A stretch of 64,000 nucleotides of DNA, from NCBI RefSeq assembly GCF_000220395.1, contig NW_004086331.1, positions 1 to 64,000 of the forward strand, given 5' to 3'. The stretch is from Ichthyophthirius multifiliis (taxonomy: Eukaryota > Ciliophora > Oligohymenophorea > Hymenostomatida). Under the pieces are notes generated by a model. It made no database searches and was not told the origin of the DNA. It was given only the letters and a program-made list of their open reading frames with translations. The position numbers and the translations under genes are program-made. Shown here one piece after another: positions 11,557-24,962 of the stretch; position 1 is the first letter of the stretch, and every line of letters begins with the position of its first letter.

Positions 11557-12478
11557 TCACACACTATTTTAGTTTGTTATTTTATTAGATTATTTTTCTT
11601 TGAATTTTTTTTTTTTTTTTTCTTTTTTTTCCTTTTTATCTTTATTTAATTCTTTGTTTTTTTTTCCTTTTAATTAATTATCATTATATTCTTTTAATTC
11701 ATTAAGCTTCTTCTCCAGGAAAACATTACTATTTTCCATTTATTCATTTAACAATTTCTCCCACTATAAAAATATTTTTATTTTTTATAAAAATATATAC
11801 AAACATTTATTATTAAAAATAATTATAAACTCTTTCGTCTTCATCTATAATATATTTTTATTTTTTAATTTCTTATATGTTTTCATATATTTTTTCAGTT
11901 CTATCTTATTTAATTTATGCAAGTTTTTTTTCTTATTCTATAATCTTTTATTCCTCATCAGTATATTATCTAAATTCTCCCCATCCTCTCCCATCTGGGC
12001 CTGATGGTTTATATAATTTGTCTTCGAATCCTTCAATTCCTTCTTCTTCTTTTAATTAAAGATATTCTTTAGGGGGTCTATATTTAGAAACATGGTTAAC
12101 TCTAATAATTCTTCCACAAAGAGCTATTCCATTGAAATTGTTGACAGCTAAAATTGTACTTCTTTAATCAACATAAGCCAAAAAACAGTAACCTTTACTT
12201 TTTCCTGTTTTTCTATCTCTTACTAATCTTACATCAACAATTTAACCCCATTATGAAAAAGCTGTAGAAATGTCGCCTTCATTCATGTCAAAATTTAAAC
12301 CTCCAATAAATATATAAGCACTGTCTTTATACTTAAAATAATTAATATTTATTTTTTATTTAGTTTTTTTTAAAAGATAATATTTATTTTTTACATCTTA
12401 ATGCCATGAAGCCTCTGTTTCTATTCCTTATTATAGTTCTTTTTCAGAATATTGTTGAACTTTTACCATATTATTCAT
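11557..12478 (-). CDS. RBMX2/Ist3 (Snu17)-like spliceosomal RRM protein
   Basis: Three exons (introns 12332-12394 and 11764-11830) encode 263 residues. The family is the RRM subunit of the RES complex (Ist3/Snu17-Bud13-Pml1), which binds pre-mRNA in the activated spliceosome. The diagnostic order is present: [15 protein letters not shown], a W-H shortly before the domain, then an RRM beginning [12 protein letters not shown] (RNP2) with the family-specific [12 protein letters not shown], and RNP1 as KGYCFLAY followed by [14 protein letters not shown]. After the RRM comes the usual [13 protein letters not shown]. The rest is charged and ends in a Lys-rich tail, a probable nuclear signal. Length is typical. 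Assignment is strong because the segments outside the RRM also match. Confidence 0.92.
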
Positions 12479-12969
12479 TTTTAATAAATTTTATACTTTT
12501 ATTAATTTTTAGTTGATAATAAATATGTTTTCAAAATAATTATAATTTTTTTTATATACAAACTATTAAATATTTTATATAAAATTAGATAATATTGAAA
12601 TAAAATCAATATTGGATTTAATAATTTTTAGACTAATATTAATTATTTATTAAATTTATATTGTTAAAATTTAAATACTTCTAAATTAAATTGATTTTAA
12701 CAAAAAAAAAATTAATTAAAACTATTCTTTTTTAAATAAAAATATTAAACTTTCGTAATATTATTATTTATAGAAGTATTTATTTATATTATATATACAT
12801 TTTTTAATTTAATATTTATTTAAATATAAGAAGATATAAATTAATTTTTTATTGAATATATTTATAGAAATATAAAAATTTAACAATAAATTAAATTAAA
12901 AAATAAAATATTTTTTATTGATATAATACATAATAATAAAAATAAAAAAATACATAAATATGTTAAATA
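12479..12969. other. Intergenic, AT-rich
   Basis: Nothing recognised beyond A/T runs. It separates the RBMX2 start from the apyrase stop, both on the minus strand, so it likely contains the RBMX2 promoter. Confidence 0.55.
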
Positions 12970-14304
12970 TCATATTGCTTATTTTTAATAAGGGGCTTTA
13001 TAGCAATATTATGATGTAACTTAGCAATTTAAAGTGCTTAGTTTTTACAAAAGATTAGATTTATCCCATCCTACATCAGTTAAACTGATATTAATTTCAG
13101 TATTATCATTAATATTATACCCATTCTTTAGAAGTTAATAAACATAAGTAGTCATAAATAAGTTATATTATAAGTATTTTGCTTATTCGTTCGGATATTT
13201 TTTTTAGGCGCCATCCCAATCTAATGTATACAATTCTTTAAGTTTATTAAGAAAATCAGAAAGCTTAAAAGTATTAGTAAATTCAAGGAAATTTGCCGAA
13301 ATTTAAATACTACTTACAGCATATATTTACATATCTTTATTTAATTAAGATTGATATTAGTTTCCAATAGAGCATTCATCTTTACTTTTAAAAGCACAAT
13401 CATCTTTATTAACTTTTAGATACTGTAGTATTTTTTCGCTACATTATGTATAAATGCCTGTTCCTTCAACTTAAATATCCTAATTTTGGCCATCAGTTCC
13501 TTTATATCCTTTAAAATAGCAAGGCGAAACATAATTTTAGCTTTTAAAGTAATCCAAAACCTAAAATCTTGCTTAATCGTTACCATATTTCAAATATGAT
13601 TTTGAATATAAATGATAATAGTTATATCTTGCGATAAACAAATCAAAATCGTTTTATTTAAGTTCTTCTTATTTTTCATTTGGAGAAAATGCTATTTAAG
13701 TTGAAGCTCCTCCTAAATCGATTACTGCAACAGTATTTTTATCATCTTCTATGCTTTTAGTTAATTTATTTAAATCATAATTAACACTCATCCATAAATA
13801 AGCTCCTTCTTATTCACCAGATAATACTCTTGCCCATTCCTTTTAAGATTTAGGGTTTTAGGAATTAGGAAAATAATATCCATATTTATTTTTAGAAAGT
13901 TAATTAATACATTCATCCATTATCTCATTTTAATCCTTTTCGGGAATCAAACGCATTCCAGCAGTTGCTCCTAGTAAAACAATTGTCTTATTAGCTTAAG
14001 CTTAAGGTATTACTTTTTAGGTAATACCAAATATCTTTTCAAATAGGTTTCCTAATGTGTTTGTTTTTCCAGCATAATCGGATAGTCTTTCAGGCAATTT
14101 ATTTTTTAAAGTTGGATTTTATTTTATTTTTGGAATTTCCGAATAATTTAAACATTCCCATTCATAAACTATAACTTTTGTGCCAGATGAACCTGCATCG
14201 ATTGATATTCCATAACATATTGGAACAGGCTATTATTACCTTAAGTTAAATGAATGTGAAATTGTGAAAATGTTTATAAATAATAAAATAAAATTTATTT
14301 TCAT
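12970..14304 (-). CDS. Secreted apyrase (GDA1/CD39 nucleoside phosphatase)
   Basis: A single exon of 444 residues from ATG at 14304 to TGA at 12970-12972. It hydrolyses nucleoside tri- or diphosphates. A signal peptide opens the protein (MKINFILLFINIFTISHS). The apyrase conserved regions appear in order: ACR1 IDAGSSGTKV near residue 40, ACR2 LLGATAGMR, ACR3 around SGEQEGAYLWMSVNYDL with the catalytic Glu, and ACR4 VIDLGGASTQIAF. Paired cysteines in the second half suit an extracytoplasmic fold. There is no C-terminal membrane segment, so it should be secreted or lumenal in the ER or Golgi, as in UDP/GDPases of the secretory path, or an extracellular enzyme acting on host or environmental nucleotides. 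Which of these cannot be decided here. Confidence 0.93.
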
Positions 14305-14720
14305 TTTTTTATTTATAAAAGATATATTTCTATAAATATGGATATAAAATTATGATTAATTTTAAATTTTAAATTAAAACATAATTTAAAATATTTACTT
14401 TTATATATATTAAATATAAAATATATTAAAATTTTAATCAAATATAATAGTAATGTAATATTTACTTAGTTTTTATATATATATATTTTGACATATTTCT
14501 AAGCTTTTTGTGTTTACTATTTTTTTATAATTTTTATTCATATTTGTTTAATTTATATAAATCAAATAATTATAATAAAAAAAACCAATCATAATAATAA
14601 ACTTAATTATTTTTACATCAATTAGTAATAAAAGAAAAACTATTAAAAAAAATACGATTATAAAAAACATATAGATTTTTTAATATTTATATATATTTAA
14701 TTCATATTTTTAAATTAATT
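14305..14720. other. Intergenic, nothing recognised
   Basis: A/T-rich spacer upstream of the apyrase gene; likely contains its promoter but no element can be named. Confidence 0.55.
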
Positions 14721-15407
14721 TCATTCTAATTCTTATTCAATTGCTTTTCTTAATTCGTCTTTTTATATATTTTAAAAAATAATAAAGTTATAAATATAAA
14801 CCTTCATCTATTTCATCATTATCTTTTAATTTGCAAGAAGTTTCATCTAATAATTCACTAAAAGCTTTATCGGTAATAAGTTCTATTTATTTTTTAATTA
14901 TCAATAGTTTATAAAATACAATTATAAATAAAAAACCTGTTTGTTCCTATATTTTATTGGTATTTAATTAAGTTGCAGTAATTGTTGTCGTAGTTTTAGT
15001 TTTTAAATATTAAATTTCAGCATTATATTTCTCTTCTTTTTTTTCAAATTTTAAATTTCTCTCATCAAGTTATCTATTTCCTAAAAATAGTTTATAATTT
15101 TAAATTATTATTTATAATTTATATAAAATTTATTGCTTGTTGTTATTATTTAATAGTATTATTTTTTTCATTAAGTTCTTTTTCGTCATCCATTTTGGTT
15201 TATACAACTAAATTTTCTTCATCCTCATTATCATTACTCTATATTAAAATTAATAACTATTTTTAAAATTTATTATACCCTTTTTTATTTTTTGTTTTTA
15301 TCATTTTTATAGCTTTTCTAGTTATCTTGTTCATCTCTATTCCTTTAGCCAAGTATATATGATACAGCTGAAACAATTACAATAAATATTAACTATAAAA
15401 ACTCCAT
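14721..15407 (-). CDS. Small membrane-anchored coiled-coil protein, unknown function
   Basis: Starts at 15407 with a hydrophobic segment (MEFLQLIFIVIVSAVSYILG) that is either a signal anchor or signal peptide, followed by polar, Gln/Lys/Glu-rich helices. A 40-bp intron at 15239-15278 is clear. Two later introns are supported, one joining ...QEQT to ELITDKAFSELLDE and one joining ...NDEIDE to DELRKAIEQELE before TGA at 14721. One junction in the middle (about 15065-15135) is unresolved because the frame changes there without a plain GT; a GC-AG intron or run-length error is possible. No family recognised. The acidic C-terminus and heptad-like spacing suggest a coiled coil. Confidence 0.55.
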
Positions 15408-16499
15408 TTAATTTTTCAAATAATTATATTTTATTAACTTTTTTTGTTTTTAAACGTTTTTTGTTATAAAGTTTTTATATAAAAAAAAGATATATAATTT
15501 TGTATAATTAATTAAAATAATAAAAATATAGATTTATATTATGACTCATTTTAATAATTTGTAATTGTTTAATCATAGAATAGACTTTTAATCTTGATTA
15601 AAAAAGAAATTTAAAAGCAAATTATACTAAACATTCAAATATAAGGTAAACTTTCGGTTATAATCTTATCTATCTATTATTAAAAAATTATAGTAATTAA
15701 TACCTTAATAGCCTTAATAAATGTTAGTCAAAAATACTAGTATTATTTTATATAGGTTTACAATTATATTTTTTTTGTATTATGATAATTAAAATGTCAT
15801 TTAAATAACTTTTTGTATTTAAAAACATTTATTAAGATAATAATCTATATGTTTTGAATTATTATTAATATAAATTTCAAAATATAAAATGTATAACTAA
15901 AAGATAAAAAATATATATATAAATTTTTATGAATATTTTTCTTTACAAAGATAAAATAATTGTCTTTTATTAATTTATAAATATAAAACATAATTAATAA
16001 CGAATTATATATATAAAAATAATCATATTATTCCTTAAAAATGATTATTTTTTTAAATAAATACTATGATATTTAGTAATTAAAAGTAAAAAAAAATAAT
16101 ATTTCGACTAACAAAAATTATTATTATTTATATATATTAAAACATATATTTTTTTAATAAAATCAAAAATATTTATAACTTGAATTATTTATAATTTATT
16201 AAAAAAATTAATTAAGTTTTAACAATATTTTAATATTGATAATTTTTAGAACTATTTACTGTCTTTTTATTAAAAGAAACTAATCAATATATAATCCAAA
16301 TTATCTAAAAAATTAAATAATGGATAGATGATTAGCGCCTAATAATTTTTTGTATAATGCTTTATTACTTAAGAAAAAAAAAATGAGAGTTCATGGGAAA
16401 TATTATAAAAATCTTCATAAAATATATAATTAATAATAGTTTAATAATTTATGAGATATTTTTCAAAAATTTAATATTTAAATAATCAATAGAAGAATG
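15408..16499. other. Intergenic, AT-rich
   Basis: About 1.1 kb of A/T-rich sequence with no reading frame I can support and no GC island. Confidence 0.55.
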
Positions 16500-17287
16500 A
16501 ATAACATAAAATGTTAGAGAAAAAGCATCAATAATTGAAATTATTTAAGATAAAATATTATTGCATTAAAGTCAATTAATTAATTAAAAAAAAACTGATA
16601 AATCTATAAATGAGATATATATTTTATTAATAAGAAAGTGAAATAAGCCTTTATCAGTTACTAAAATATCTGAATACTACTCTATAACTAATCAGTATAT
16701 AAGTAAAATTATATTTTTTTAGAAAATTTAGAAAAATAAGCAGGGAAGAAGCTATAATAAATTTGTATTGGTTATTTTTGAAACTACTAGTTTATACTCA
16801 AAAAAAAATATTGAAGAAGATAAATATAAAATTTATATTTAATATTTTATCGATAGAGTATATTTTTAGATTTATTAGTTTTTAAAAATATAACTTTAAA
16901 GGAATATATATTTTTGGTTAATTAATCTTCTAATAATTTTTTATATTGTTAAAACTAATCAATAATGAGTCTAAGCATAATTAAAAGTAAAGAAAATTAA
17001 GAAAGCTATATTTTGAATAATTGCAATACAAAATTAAGTGTTTTATGCAAAAGTAAGTGTATAAGGAGAGGAATCAATAATTGTTAAAAATCATATTATT
17101 TTAAATGATATTTATGTTTAAAAATAATATATTTAATAAAATTAAATAATGTTAGTATTATCCATCTAAATTAAAATTAGATATTGAAGATTAAAAAATT
17201 AATTATTTAGAAAAAATAGCATTTTATAAATAAAAAAAAATAAAAACTCGAAAAATATATGTAAAATCTTAATCAATTTTATATTGA
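16500..17287 (+). pseudogene. Possible cyclin-like remnant
   Basis: A long frame open in the ciliate code runs from ATG near 16511 to TGA near 17286 (about 258 codons), but protein-like segments are spread over two frames. One frame reads REKASIIEIIQDKILLHQ and later KISEYYSITNQYISKI; another reads SREEAIINLYWLFLKLL and NFKGIYIFGQLIF. Their order is reminiscent of PHO80/P-type cyclins, in which a start helix precedes a P-x-I-S-I-x-x-Y motif, a fold with a Y-x-D-R-like helix, and a HR-like helix. The hallmark residues are mostly missing. In such AT-rich DNA with one stop codon, an open frame this long can arise by chance. I give it as a guess, not an assignment. Confidence 0.25.
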
Positions 17288-17401
17288 ATTAAATGATAAA
17301 AAAATTAATTTTAGTTTTTTTTAAAATTAATATTTTATAAGCAATAAGTCTTATAAATTTTTGTGTTTTATTAAATACTTGCTATTTATATTTTTTATAA
17401 C

Positions 17402-20400
17402 TCAAAAATCTACTTTTATAATAACACCTACGCTATCACCTCCTTTTCCAGAATATTGATTAGTTAAATTTTTAATTTTCTTTTGTTCTTCGTACCAAAT
17501 TTTCATCTAAAATTAATATTTTATTGCATTAAAAATTTAATTTTATTTACCTTAATATCTTATTCTGTTTAAAAATCATCATTATTACCAGGATTTTCTG
17601 ATTTTATTCTGTAAGAAATTATATCTTATTTTAATTATATTAAAAATAAAACTTTAAATGTAAAAACCTTAATCTTTAATTAAGTATGGTGGTTTTTTTA
17701 AATTTATTTGTTTTAATGACTTGCTTTTGTTATTATTACTATTATCTTAACTTTCCTAAATTTCTTATTTAATTTCTTACCATTGAAATTCGTAATTAAA
17801 ATATTTTGCAATATCAAATTAATTTTCACCTAATTTTATTTTTTCTGCAATAATTTATTTTAAGAATTCAACTGTTAAAACTTATTATTTTTAAAAAGAC
17901 AAAATTATCTCAATATTTGTATTTTCATATTCTCGTTTCATACAATTTCTTTTCTTTAAATGTAATAATATATCATTTGTTTTTAATGTGTCTTCGTTAT
18001 CTAAAATCTTTGAATTTTTTTTATATATTTAATATAATTCTAAACAATCTTAATATATATAATTTTATATTAATTATTACCTAAACAGCAATATTATTTG
18101 TTGAGAAAATACATTTTTTTACTTATTTATCATTTTCCTTATGTATTTAACCTAACGTACTGTCTTTCTTAATATCCATAATCCTTAAATATTTATAATT
18201 CTATATAATAATAAAAAAAAAGTTAATTTTTTTTAATTTTAACAATATTGATTTTTCTTTATTGTATCTTATCTTATACATCAGGAATACTCATAATCAT
18301 TTCTTTAAGTTATTTAATTGATTCATCTTCTTTTAGTTTGATATCACCGACACTTTTGAGGTCATATATATCTTAAGATTAACATAAGAAAATACTAAAT
18401 TTTTTAAATTCTTTGCTGATAGGCTTTTTATAAATTATAAATATAATAAAAAATAATTAAATACTGATAAAATATCTCTTAAAACTAAAACTTCTTATTA
18501 TTTAAACATACTATTTCTAATAATTTATTTTTCATTATTTAATAATTATATAGGATCTTCTAACCAATCTGTTTTATAAAGTTTATGGTTATTAGGTTCT
18601 AAATTTAGTTATTAACATGCAAATATTTTACTTAAAAAAAAAAAAATTATAAAAATAAAATAAAATTAGCTTTTTTACATATCTTCAATTGTTTTATCAA
18701 CTGATAAAATAACTTCAATAGTATTAAACTTATTTTATTGAGAATAACTTGACTAATTTATTATTTTTATAGGAATATTCCCAGATACTGGTATTTCACC
18801 TCTTTCAAATTAAAGTCTAACACCTCCTTCTGCATAACCCAATTCTTCAAGTGATAAGCAATATTCATTTTAATAATAAAGTTGATTATTTTCTAATTTC
18901 CTTAATCTTCTTTGCTAGTCTTACGCTTTAAATTATTCTTTTAGATAATCAAATAATTATTATAAATTCATTGATTTATAATCAATAACTATTTATTTAT
19001 ATAATAAAATTTAATAAAAAATTTATAAATACATAATCTATTTATTCCATTTTCGTCAGAATTTTAAACTAAAATAGAAACTAATCCTTAAATAATTTAT
19101 TATTCTTATTTTTCTTGTTATTTAGCTACTTTTTATTTGGAATTGTCTTAATATTATTAATCTAGTTCTTATAAAATTATTTCATATTCATCTATTATTT
19201 TTAAAAATTATAATTATTAATCATCAATGCTAAAATCATTTAAATCTTATTTTATATTATGAGTAGTTAAATATATTTTATTTGATTCTATGCTAAATTC
19301 ATCACTTAACTTCTACTTTAATTCTTTTAAAAGACTATCATTATATACCATTATTTAATTTAATTTTCCTTTATAAAAAATATTTAATCTTATAGGCAAT
19401 CGACCCTTATTTTAAATACAAAATTGATATAGTAAATTATCTTTTTTTTTCTCAAAATAAATCCAATTCGATAAATGATAAATTTCTTAATCTTTTATTA
19501 TTAAGTCCTTATTTGAAAAAATAAATATATTTAATTAAATAATTAAATACTTATTCATTTTTATCAAATACATTTAAAATTTAAATTAATTTGTTATTAC
19601 ATTCAAATAATTCGACTAAAACATAATCTTCTATATTAAATTATTCTATTTATTAAAATATTTACTAAATTTTATCATTTATTCTGACTTTTATTATTAG
19701 TTATTAATTTTAATCATAATCTAAATTTATTTTATTGTTTATAACCTATTTTTATTTTAAATAAATTTAAAACACTTTAAAAAATAAAAATAAAACATCG
19801 TATTTTTCTTTTGAATATATATTTAATTCTAAATTATTTAAGGCTTCTTAATATATTTATCTTTCTTGTTCATTTTTTAATTTTCTTCATCAATTTTTTA
19901 TTGAATATATGATGGGATTTTAGGTTATGGTAAATTTGAATTTAAACTTTTTTCCTATAAATTAAAATATATGCACTTTCGTTTCCAGAACCTCCAAATT
20001 ATTTCTGAAGTCTTTAAACTGGTATAGATTATACGATTGAATCATTAAAATCATACCAATTTTCTGCTAGTTTTTTATTTAAAAGTTAATAGGAAAGTCA
20101 TTATCATCAAATTCATATTCATCTTAAAGTTTATTTTTCTGATTTTTATTATTTTTAGAATTTTCTTAATTTTTTATTTTTGCTCATTTTTTATTTTTGC
20201 TTTTAATTTCTATTTTATTATTATTTCTATTAAATTTATTATTCTAACTATATTTATTATTTTTCTACTTTTTATTTTAATTCATTTTATTCTTATTATT
20301 ATTGTTCCTATAATTTAGACTGTTCTACTTGTACTTCTTTCATTTATTTAATTCTCTTTTACTTTTGTTCATGATATTTTTCCATCTTTTTATTCCAATT

Positions 20401-21574
20401 TCCTTCACATAAATAATCTCTTATGTAAGTAAGATAATGTCCTATATATGAATATATTATAAAATAATATATATATTTATTAATTAAAATAAACCTCCAT
20501 GTGCACTTCCTCTATGAATTAATACTGTAAATAATTCATACATATAATCTTCATCTTGAACATCAGTATCTTCTAAATAAGGAGTTGCATTTAATTCAAG
20601 CCCGAATTTAAATTCTGAATCAATTTTAACTCTTTAAAATTTTTCAAAATCGAATTCAAATCTATTTAAACTTAAACTTAATATTTCAGGGAGCTTTCTT
20701 ATTTTTTATCCTTTTAAAGCATCGTGCTTTTTTTTTTTTTAATTATTTTTTTTTTTAAAAAAAATAAGGATTAAATACTTTTTGTTAACAATTTTCACAA
20801 AAATATTTATTGTCACCTTCTAATATTTCGGGAGTTATAAAAGCCATTAAACTTTCTTCAAGTGATTTTATATCTTTTACTTATAATATAATATCAAAAA
20901 ATGGTTCTTCCCTTTCTTTTGCAATTTGGCAATTCATACAAGTTATATGATTTACAAGTGTTCCTTTATAAAACTTTGTTATTTATTCGCTCATTTATGT
21001 TCCATATAAAGCTCTTTCTAAAACATCAAATATTACTCTATTTGCTTCTTAAATATCTTATTGTTAAAAGCATTCTTTTGATTCCCATCCAAAACTTTTA
21101 GTAAGAGTTTCTGTGCTATAAATATTTATTTTCACATTTTTATATAAAAATCAATATAAATAACCTTATGCTCCTAGAATTTAATCCTTACAATTGACCA
21201 AATAATTCCTAAAAAGAGTATAATATTTTATATTTGCTTTCCTATTCTACAAATTTCATATTACTTTCTTTCTATTTATTTTTTTTAAATATAAAACTCA
21301 ATTTTATATATATTTCTATTTTATTAACGTCTAATGGTAGCTAAAATATTATATCCCGTAATTCTGGTGACATAAAAAGAGCTTAAATTAGACTATTTAA
21401 ATAACATGTTGCACCTTGATTTTTTAAACCTACAAAACCATATTCTTCTTTAGGTTATGGAGGTAAATCTAAGTATTAAGCGTAATTTTTTCCTCTCCTT
21501 TAATATTAATTTTAAACACAAGTTGCATTTCCATTTAAAATATCATCTGGTTCATCAAACATTCCTTCCAACAT
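17402..21574 (-). CDS. Ubiquitin carboxyl-terminal hydrolase, USP40/USP47-like
   Basis: A large minus-strand gene of roughly 1,200 codons. It begins [19 protein letters not shown]; the Cys box is [18 protein letters not shown] (catalytic Cys near 21408). The block [20 protein letters not shown] is characteristic of the USP40/USP47 branch. A Zn-binding C-x-x-C pair (CMNCQ, later CENCQ) follows, and the His box RGSAHGGHYLTYI is split by an intron near 20440-20505. The catalytic domain ends with [15 protein letters not shown]. Downstream are ubiquitin-like segments ([32 protein letters not shown]) and a C-terminus [16 protein letters not shown] before TGA at 17402. Introns are numerous. Four single-base frame changes at A/T runs lie between about 19870 and 20140, so the exact exon model is not final. 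Confidence 0.85.
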
Positions 21575-23915
21575 CTTTCTTTAAAGTATTTTTTGTTTAA
21601 TTATATTTTTTTTTTTTGGATTTTTCGTAGTTTTATATATATTAATAATCTTTTATTTTTTAATAAATAAATAAAAATATATAAATATATTATTTTAATA
21701 ATATATTTTGTATTATTCTTATAATATCATTTCTATAAGATTATGTTATTATATATTATATTGATCTTATATTGTATTGTTGGTATATAAATTTAAATAT
21801 TTAATTTATATTCTTTAAAGTAAAATTTCTGTATAATTAAAATGATAGTTTTATTATTTTAATAATATTTGACAAATAATTTTATTTCAAACTTAAATAA
21901 ATATTAATAAATGAATGATTTTTTTGTTTAAAAAAAATAATATATATTTATAAATTACATATATATGCGAAATTTATATATAAATTTTAAAAAGCTGTTT
22001 TTTTCATTAAATGTATTCGAAATTTTTTTGATTATTAAACCTATTTGTTTCTCAAAAAAATCGATTTTAAGAAAAATTTAAATAGCTAGCTTTTGTTATT
22101 ATAGTAATTTAAGCAAAAATATATTTTATTTAATGTACATTATATTGTAATACTTACAAAATTTTAGTTTGCTTTGTTTAATTTATCTTTGAATCAAAAA
22201 ATTTCGATAAACTTAAAATATTTTATTTATTAATTTTGATAAATTATAATAGAAATAATAAGAAAAATATTTTCGAATTTAATACAAGTAAGTCTAGAAT
22301 AAAAATTCTTAGTCTTTGATATTTTTCGTTTATTTATTAATTAAAAACGTTATTTCAAAAAAAAAAATGTCAAATTAAAAAACTAAAATACCTATTAATA
22401 TAACAATGTGATAATGGCATATAATTATTAATTTTAATAATATAATTTTATTCCATTTGAAATTTTTCTAATTTAATATTTTATTTTTAGTTTAATTAAA
22501 AAATATATTTATTAAAAGCTATAAAATACCATGATTATATAGTTATCGTTTATTCGAATTAAAAAAAGAATACCGTAAAGAAATATAGTAGAAATTATAA
22601 AAAAACTTAATATTTAAAAAAAATTATTAAATCTAATTCCGGAATTTAATATAAAATAAATTTTATTTTATATGCGATGGTCTTTATATTTATAAAAACA
22701 CCTCAATATTTTTTTTTTTAAATGTAGTTATTAATTTAAGGTTTTATATCTATTTAAATAATATATTTTTTTAATCGCATTTTAATAAATTGTTGTAAAT
22801 TTAATAAATTTTTATTCTATAAAAATAATATATATTAAAATAAATATTTTATAATTTCCTTTCTTATTATTAAATTTTGTTATTTTAATAATACCAATTT
22901 GGATTATATAAATAAACTAAAAAAAAAAAATAATAAAATAAAGTAAAGTAATCTTTATTATTAATTTCTTTTTTACTAATCAATTCATAATTTTTTAATT
23001 AAATTTAATAAATATTCACATTAGTGATCGTAATGTTTAATAAATATGAATAAAGATTAAATCAATCAAAATAAAAATTTTAAAAATGAAACTACATAAT
23101 AGTTTTAAAAAAATATTAATTTTAAAGAATACATAAACTAAAACATAATAAAATAAATATATAATTAAAACATTTTATTAGATGGTATATATTATATTTA
23201 AACATATTTTTTTAATTAGTTTTAAAACTATTCTTTTAATGTTTAAATTTTTTTTTTATTTTAATATTAAAATATATATTCATGACATAAGAAAATAAAC
23301 TTGGATAAATCAATAAATAGAATATCAATTACAAACAAAAATAGGAAAATAATTAAATGTATATAACATCTCATATTTTTTAATTTATTTATAAAGTTCT
23401 AAATAATAGCATTATTATGATTAAAATAATAGTTAAAATAATATAATTATTTGTATGAAGATAATAATTTGTAATTAGTATCGCCATGAGAAAAATAGAA
23501 ACAAATTTAGAAAACTAGTCAAATCAATTACAACTTTTATTTTCTTATGAAATAGCAATAAAATATTTAAATTTAGTTTTGATGTTAAAATATTGAATAG
23601 TTTAAATTATCTAAAAATAAATAAAAGAATAAAAATATTATAAATAAATTATGTATTTATTATATAAAATTATTTTTCTTATTTTTATTTTAATTTATTA
23701 AAAAAACAAATGAATTTTAATTAAATATTTCATTGTTTTATATGATAAAAATATATGTTTTTACTAATTTTTTTTAAAAAAATAAGTTTTTTAAAAAATA
23801 ATTTGAACATATATTATATTTATACAACTAAATTTAGTATTTATATTTTTTAATTTTTGCTAATTTATTAAAATAATTAATACATAAAAATAGAGGTTAA
23901 AAATAAAAAAATAAA
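21575..23915. other. Long intergenic AT-rich stretch
   Basis: About 2.3 kb between divergent genes (USP on the minus strand, Pol5-like on the plus strand), so both promoters should lie here. No gene, RNA or clear repeat recognised. Confidence 0.55.
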
Positions 23916-24962
23916 ATGTCTTAAAACGAAAATTATTAAGATTTAATAAAATTAAGATAAGAAAATACTAAAAAAAGCTAAGTAAATTAAATATACTTAC
24001 AAATACACATTAAAAATTAAAAAAAAAAAAAAAAACAAACAGAAAGATAAGAAAAGAAAAGTTTTAGAATTTAAATTTAGGGTACTTGATTTATTAGAAA
24101 TATTTATAAAGAAAACAAATAATCCAGAAATATTTTTACTTTGTATTCAATAATTTTTTGAAACAATACGTCAAGATAGAAAGAACATAGAAAAAAGTAA
24201 TTTAGTTGATAAAATATGTTTGATAATAAGAAAATTTTTTGAGAGAAATCTGAAAATAATGCCTGAATATGCAGGAAATGTGGATGAATGTTTTGCTGAA
24301 ACAATAAAGTTACTACAAAAAGAGCAATCCAAAAATATTATAAGTAATTTAACATTCGCTGCTAAAAATCTAATAAAAATTAGAACTTAATTAAGTATTT
24401 CTTCTTCTTATAATACTATAATATAATCATTATAAATAGTAATAAATATATTATTTTAATTTATTATATATATATATATATATATATGAAAATAAAGTCT
24501 ATTTAAAAATCTGCTTTAAAAGGCTGTTATGCTTATAGTGAAGATTTTTATAAAGAAATAATTCGTGAAAACGCTGAAAAAATAGGATTCTATTTATTGC
24601 CTACATTACTTAAATATTCTAAAAGTCATTAAAACGGAGGAGCTAAAGATAGATATAGAAATATGATTTTAAATTTACTGAACTATGCTTTAAATAATAA
24701 ATAAATTTAAGTACTTTTTAAAGATAAAATAGATGATTTATGGCCTTATTTAGAATAATTAGTTGATATATTAGAACATTGTGAAGAAATTAAGAAAAAA
24801 TAAGTTTCTATCCTTAATAAATATGTAACCATTTTTAATCAGATTTTGAAAATATTGAATGAAAATGAAAAATTACAATAGACATTATTAAAATTTAAAA
24901 GTTTATTAAATAAATAAAAACATAATCTTTCTGATAATATGCAATAAAAATTAAATTTATGA
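23916..24962 (+). CDS. Short protein resembling the C-terminal part of Pol5/MYBBP1A
   Basis: Three exons (introns 23982-24042 and 24439-24497) encode 308 residues. After a short polar N-terminus (MSQNENYQDLIKL...) comes a basic linker and the segment KRKVLEFKFRVLDLLEIFIKK, which matches the FK-x-RVLDLLE motif in DNA polymerase phi/Pol5/MYBBP1A proteins, nucleolar helical-repeat proteins of ribosome biogenesis. The rest is helical, with regions such as SALKGCYAYSEDFYKEI and LLPTLLKYSK. Full-length relatives exceed 700-1,000 residues, so this is either a short paralogue, a split protein, or the 3' end of a gene whose 5' part is elsewhere. The upstream 2.3 kb shows no missing part. Function is inferred only from that motif and general helical character. 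Confidence 0.5.
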
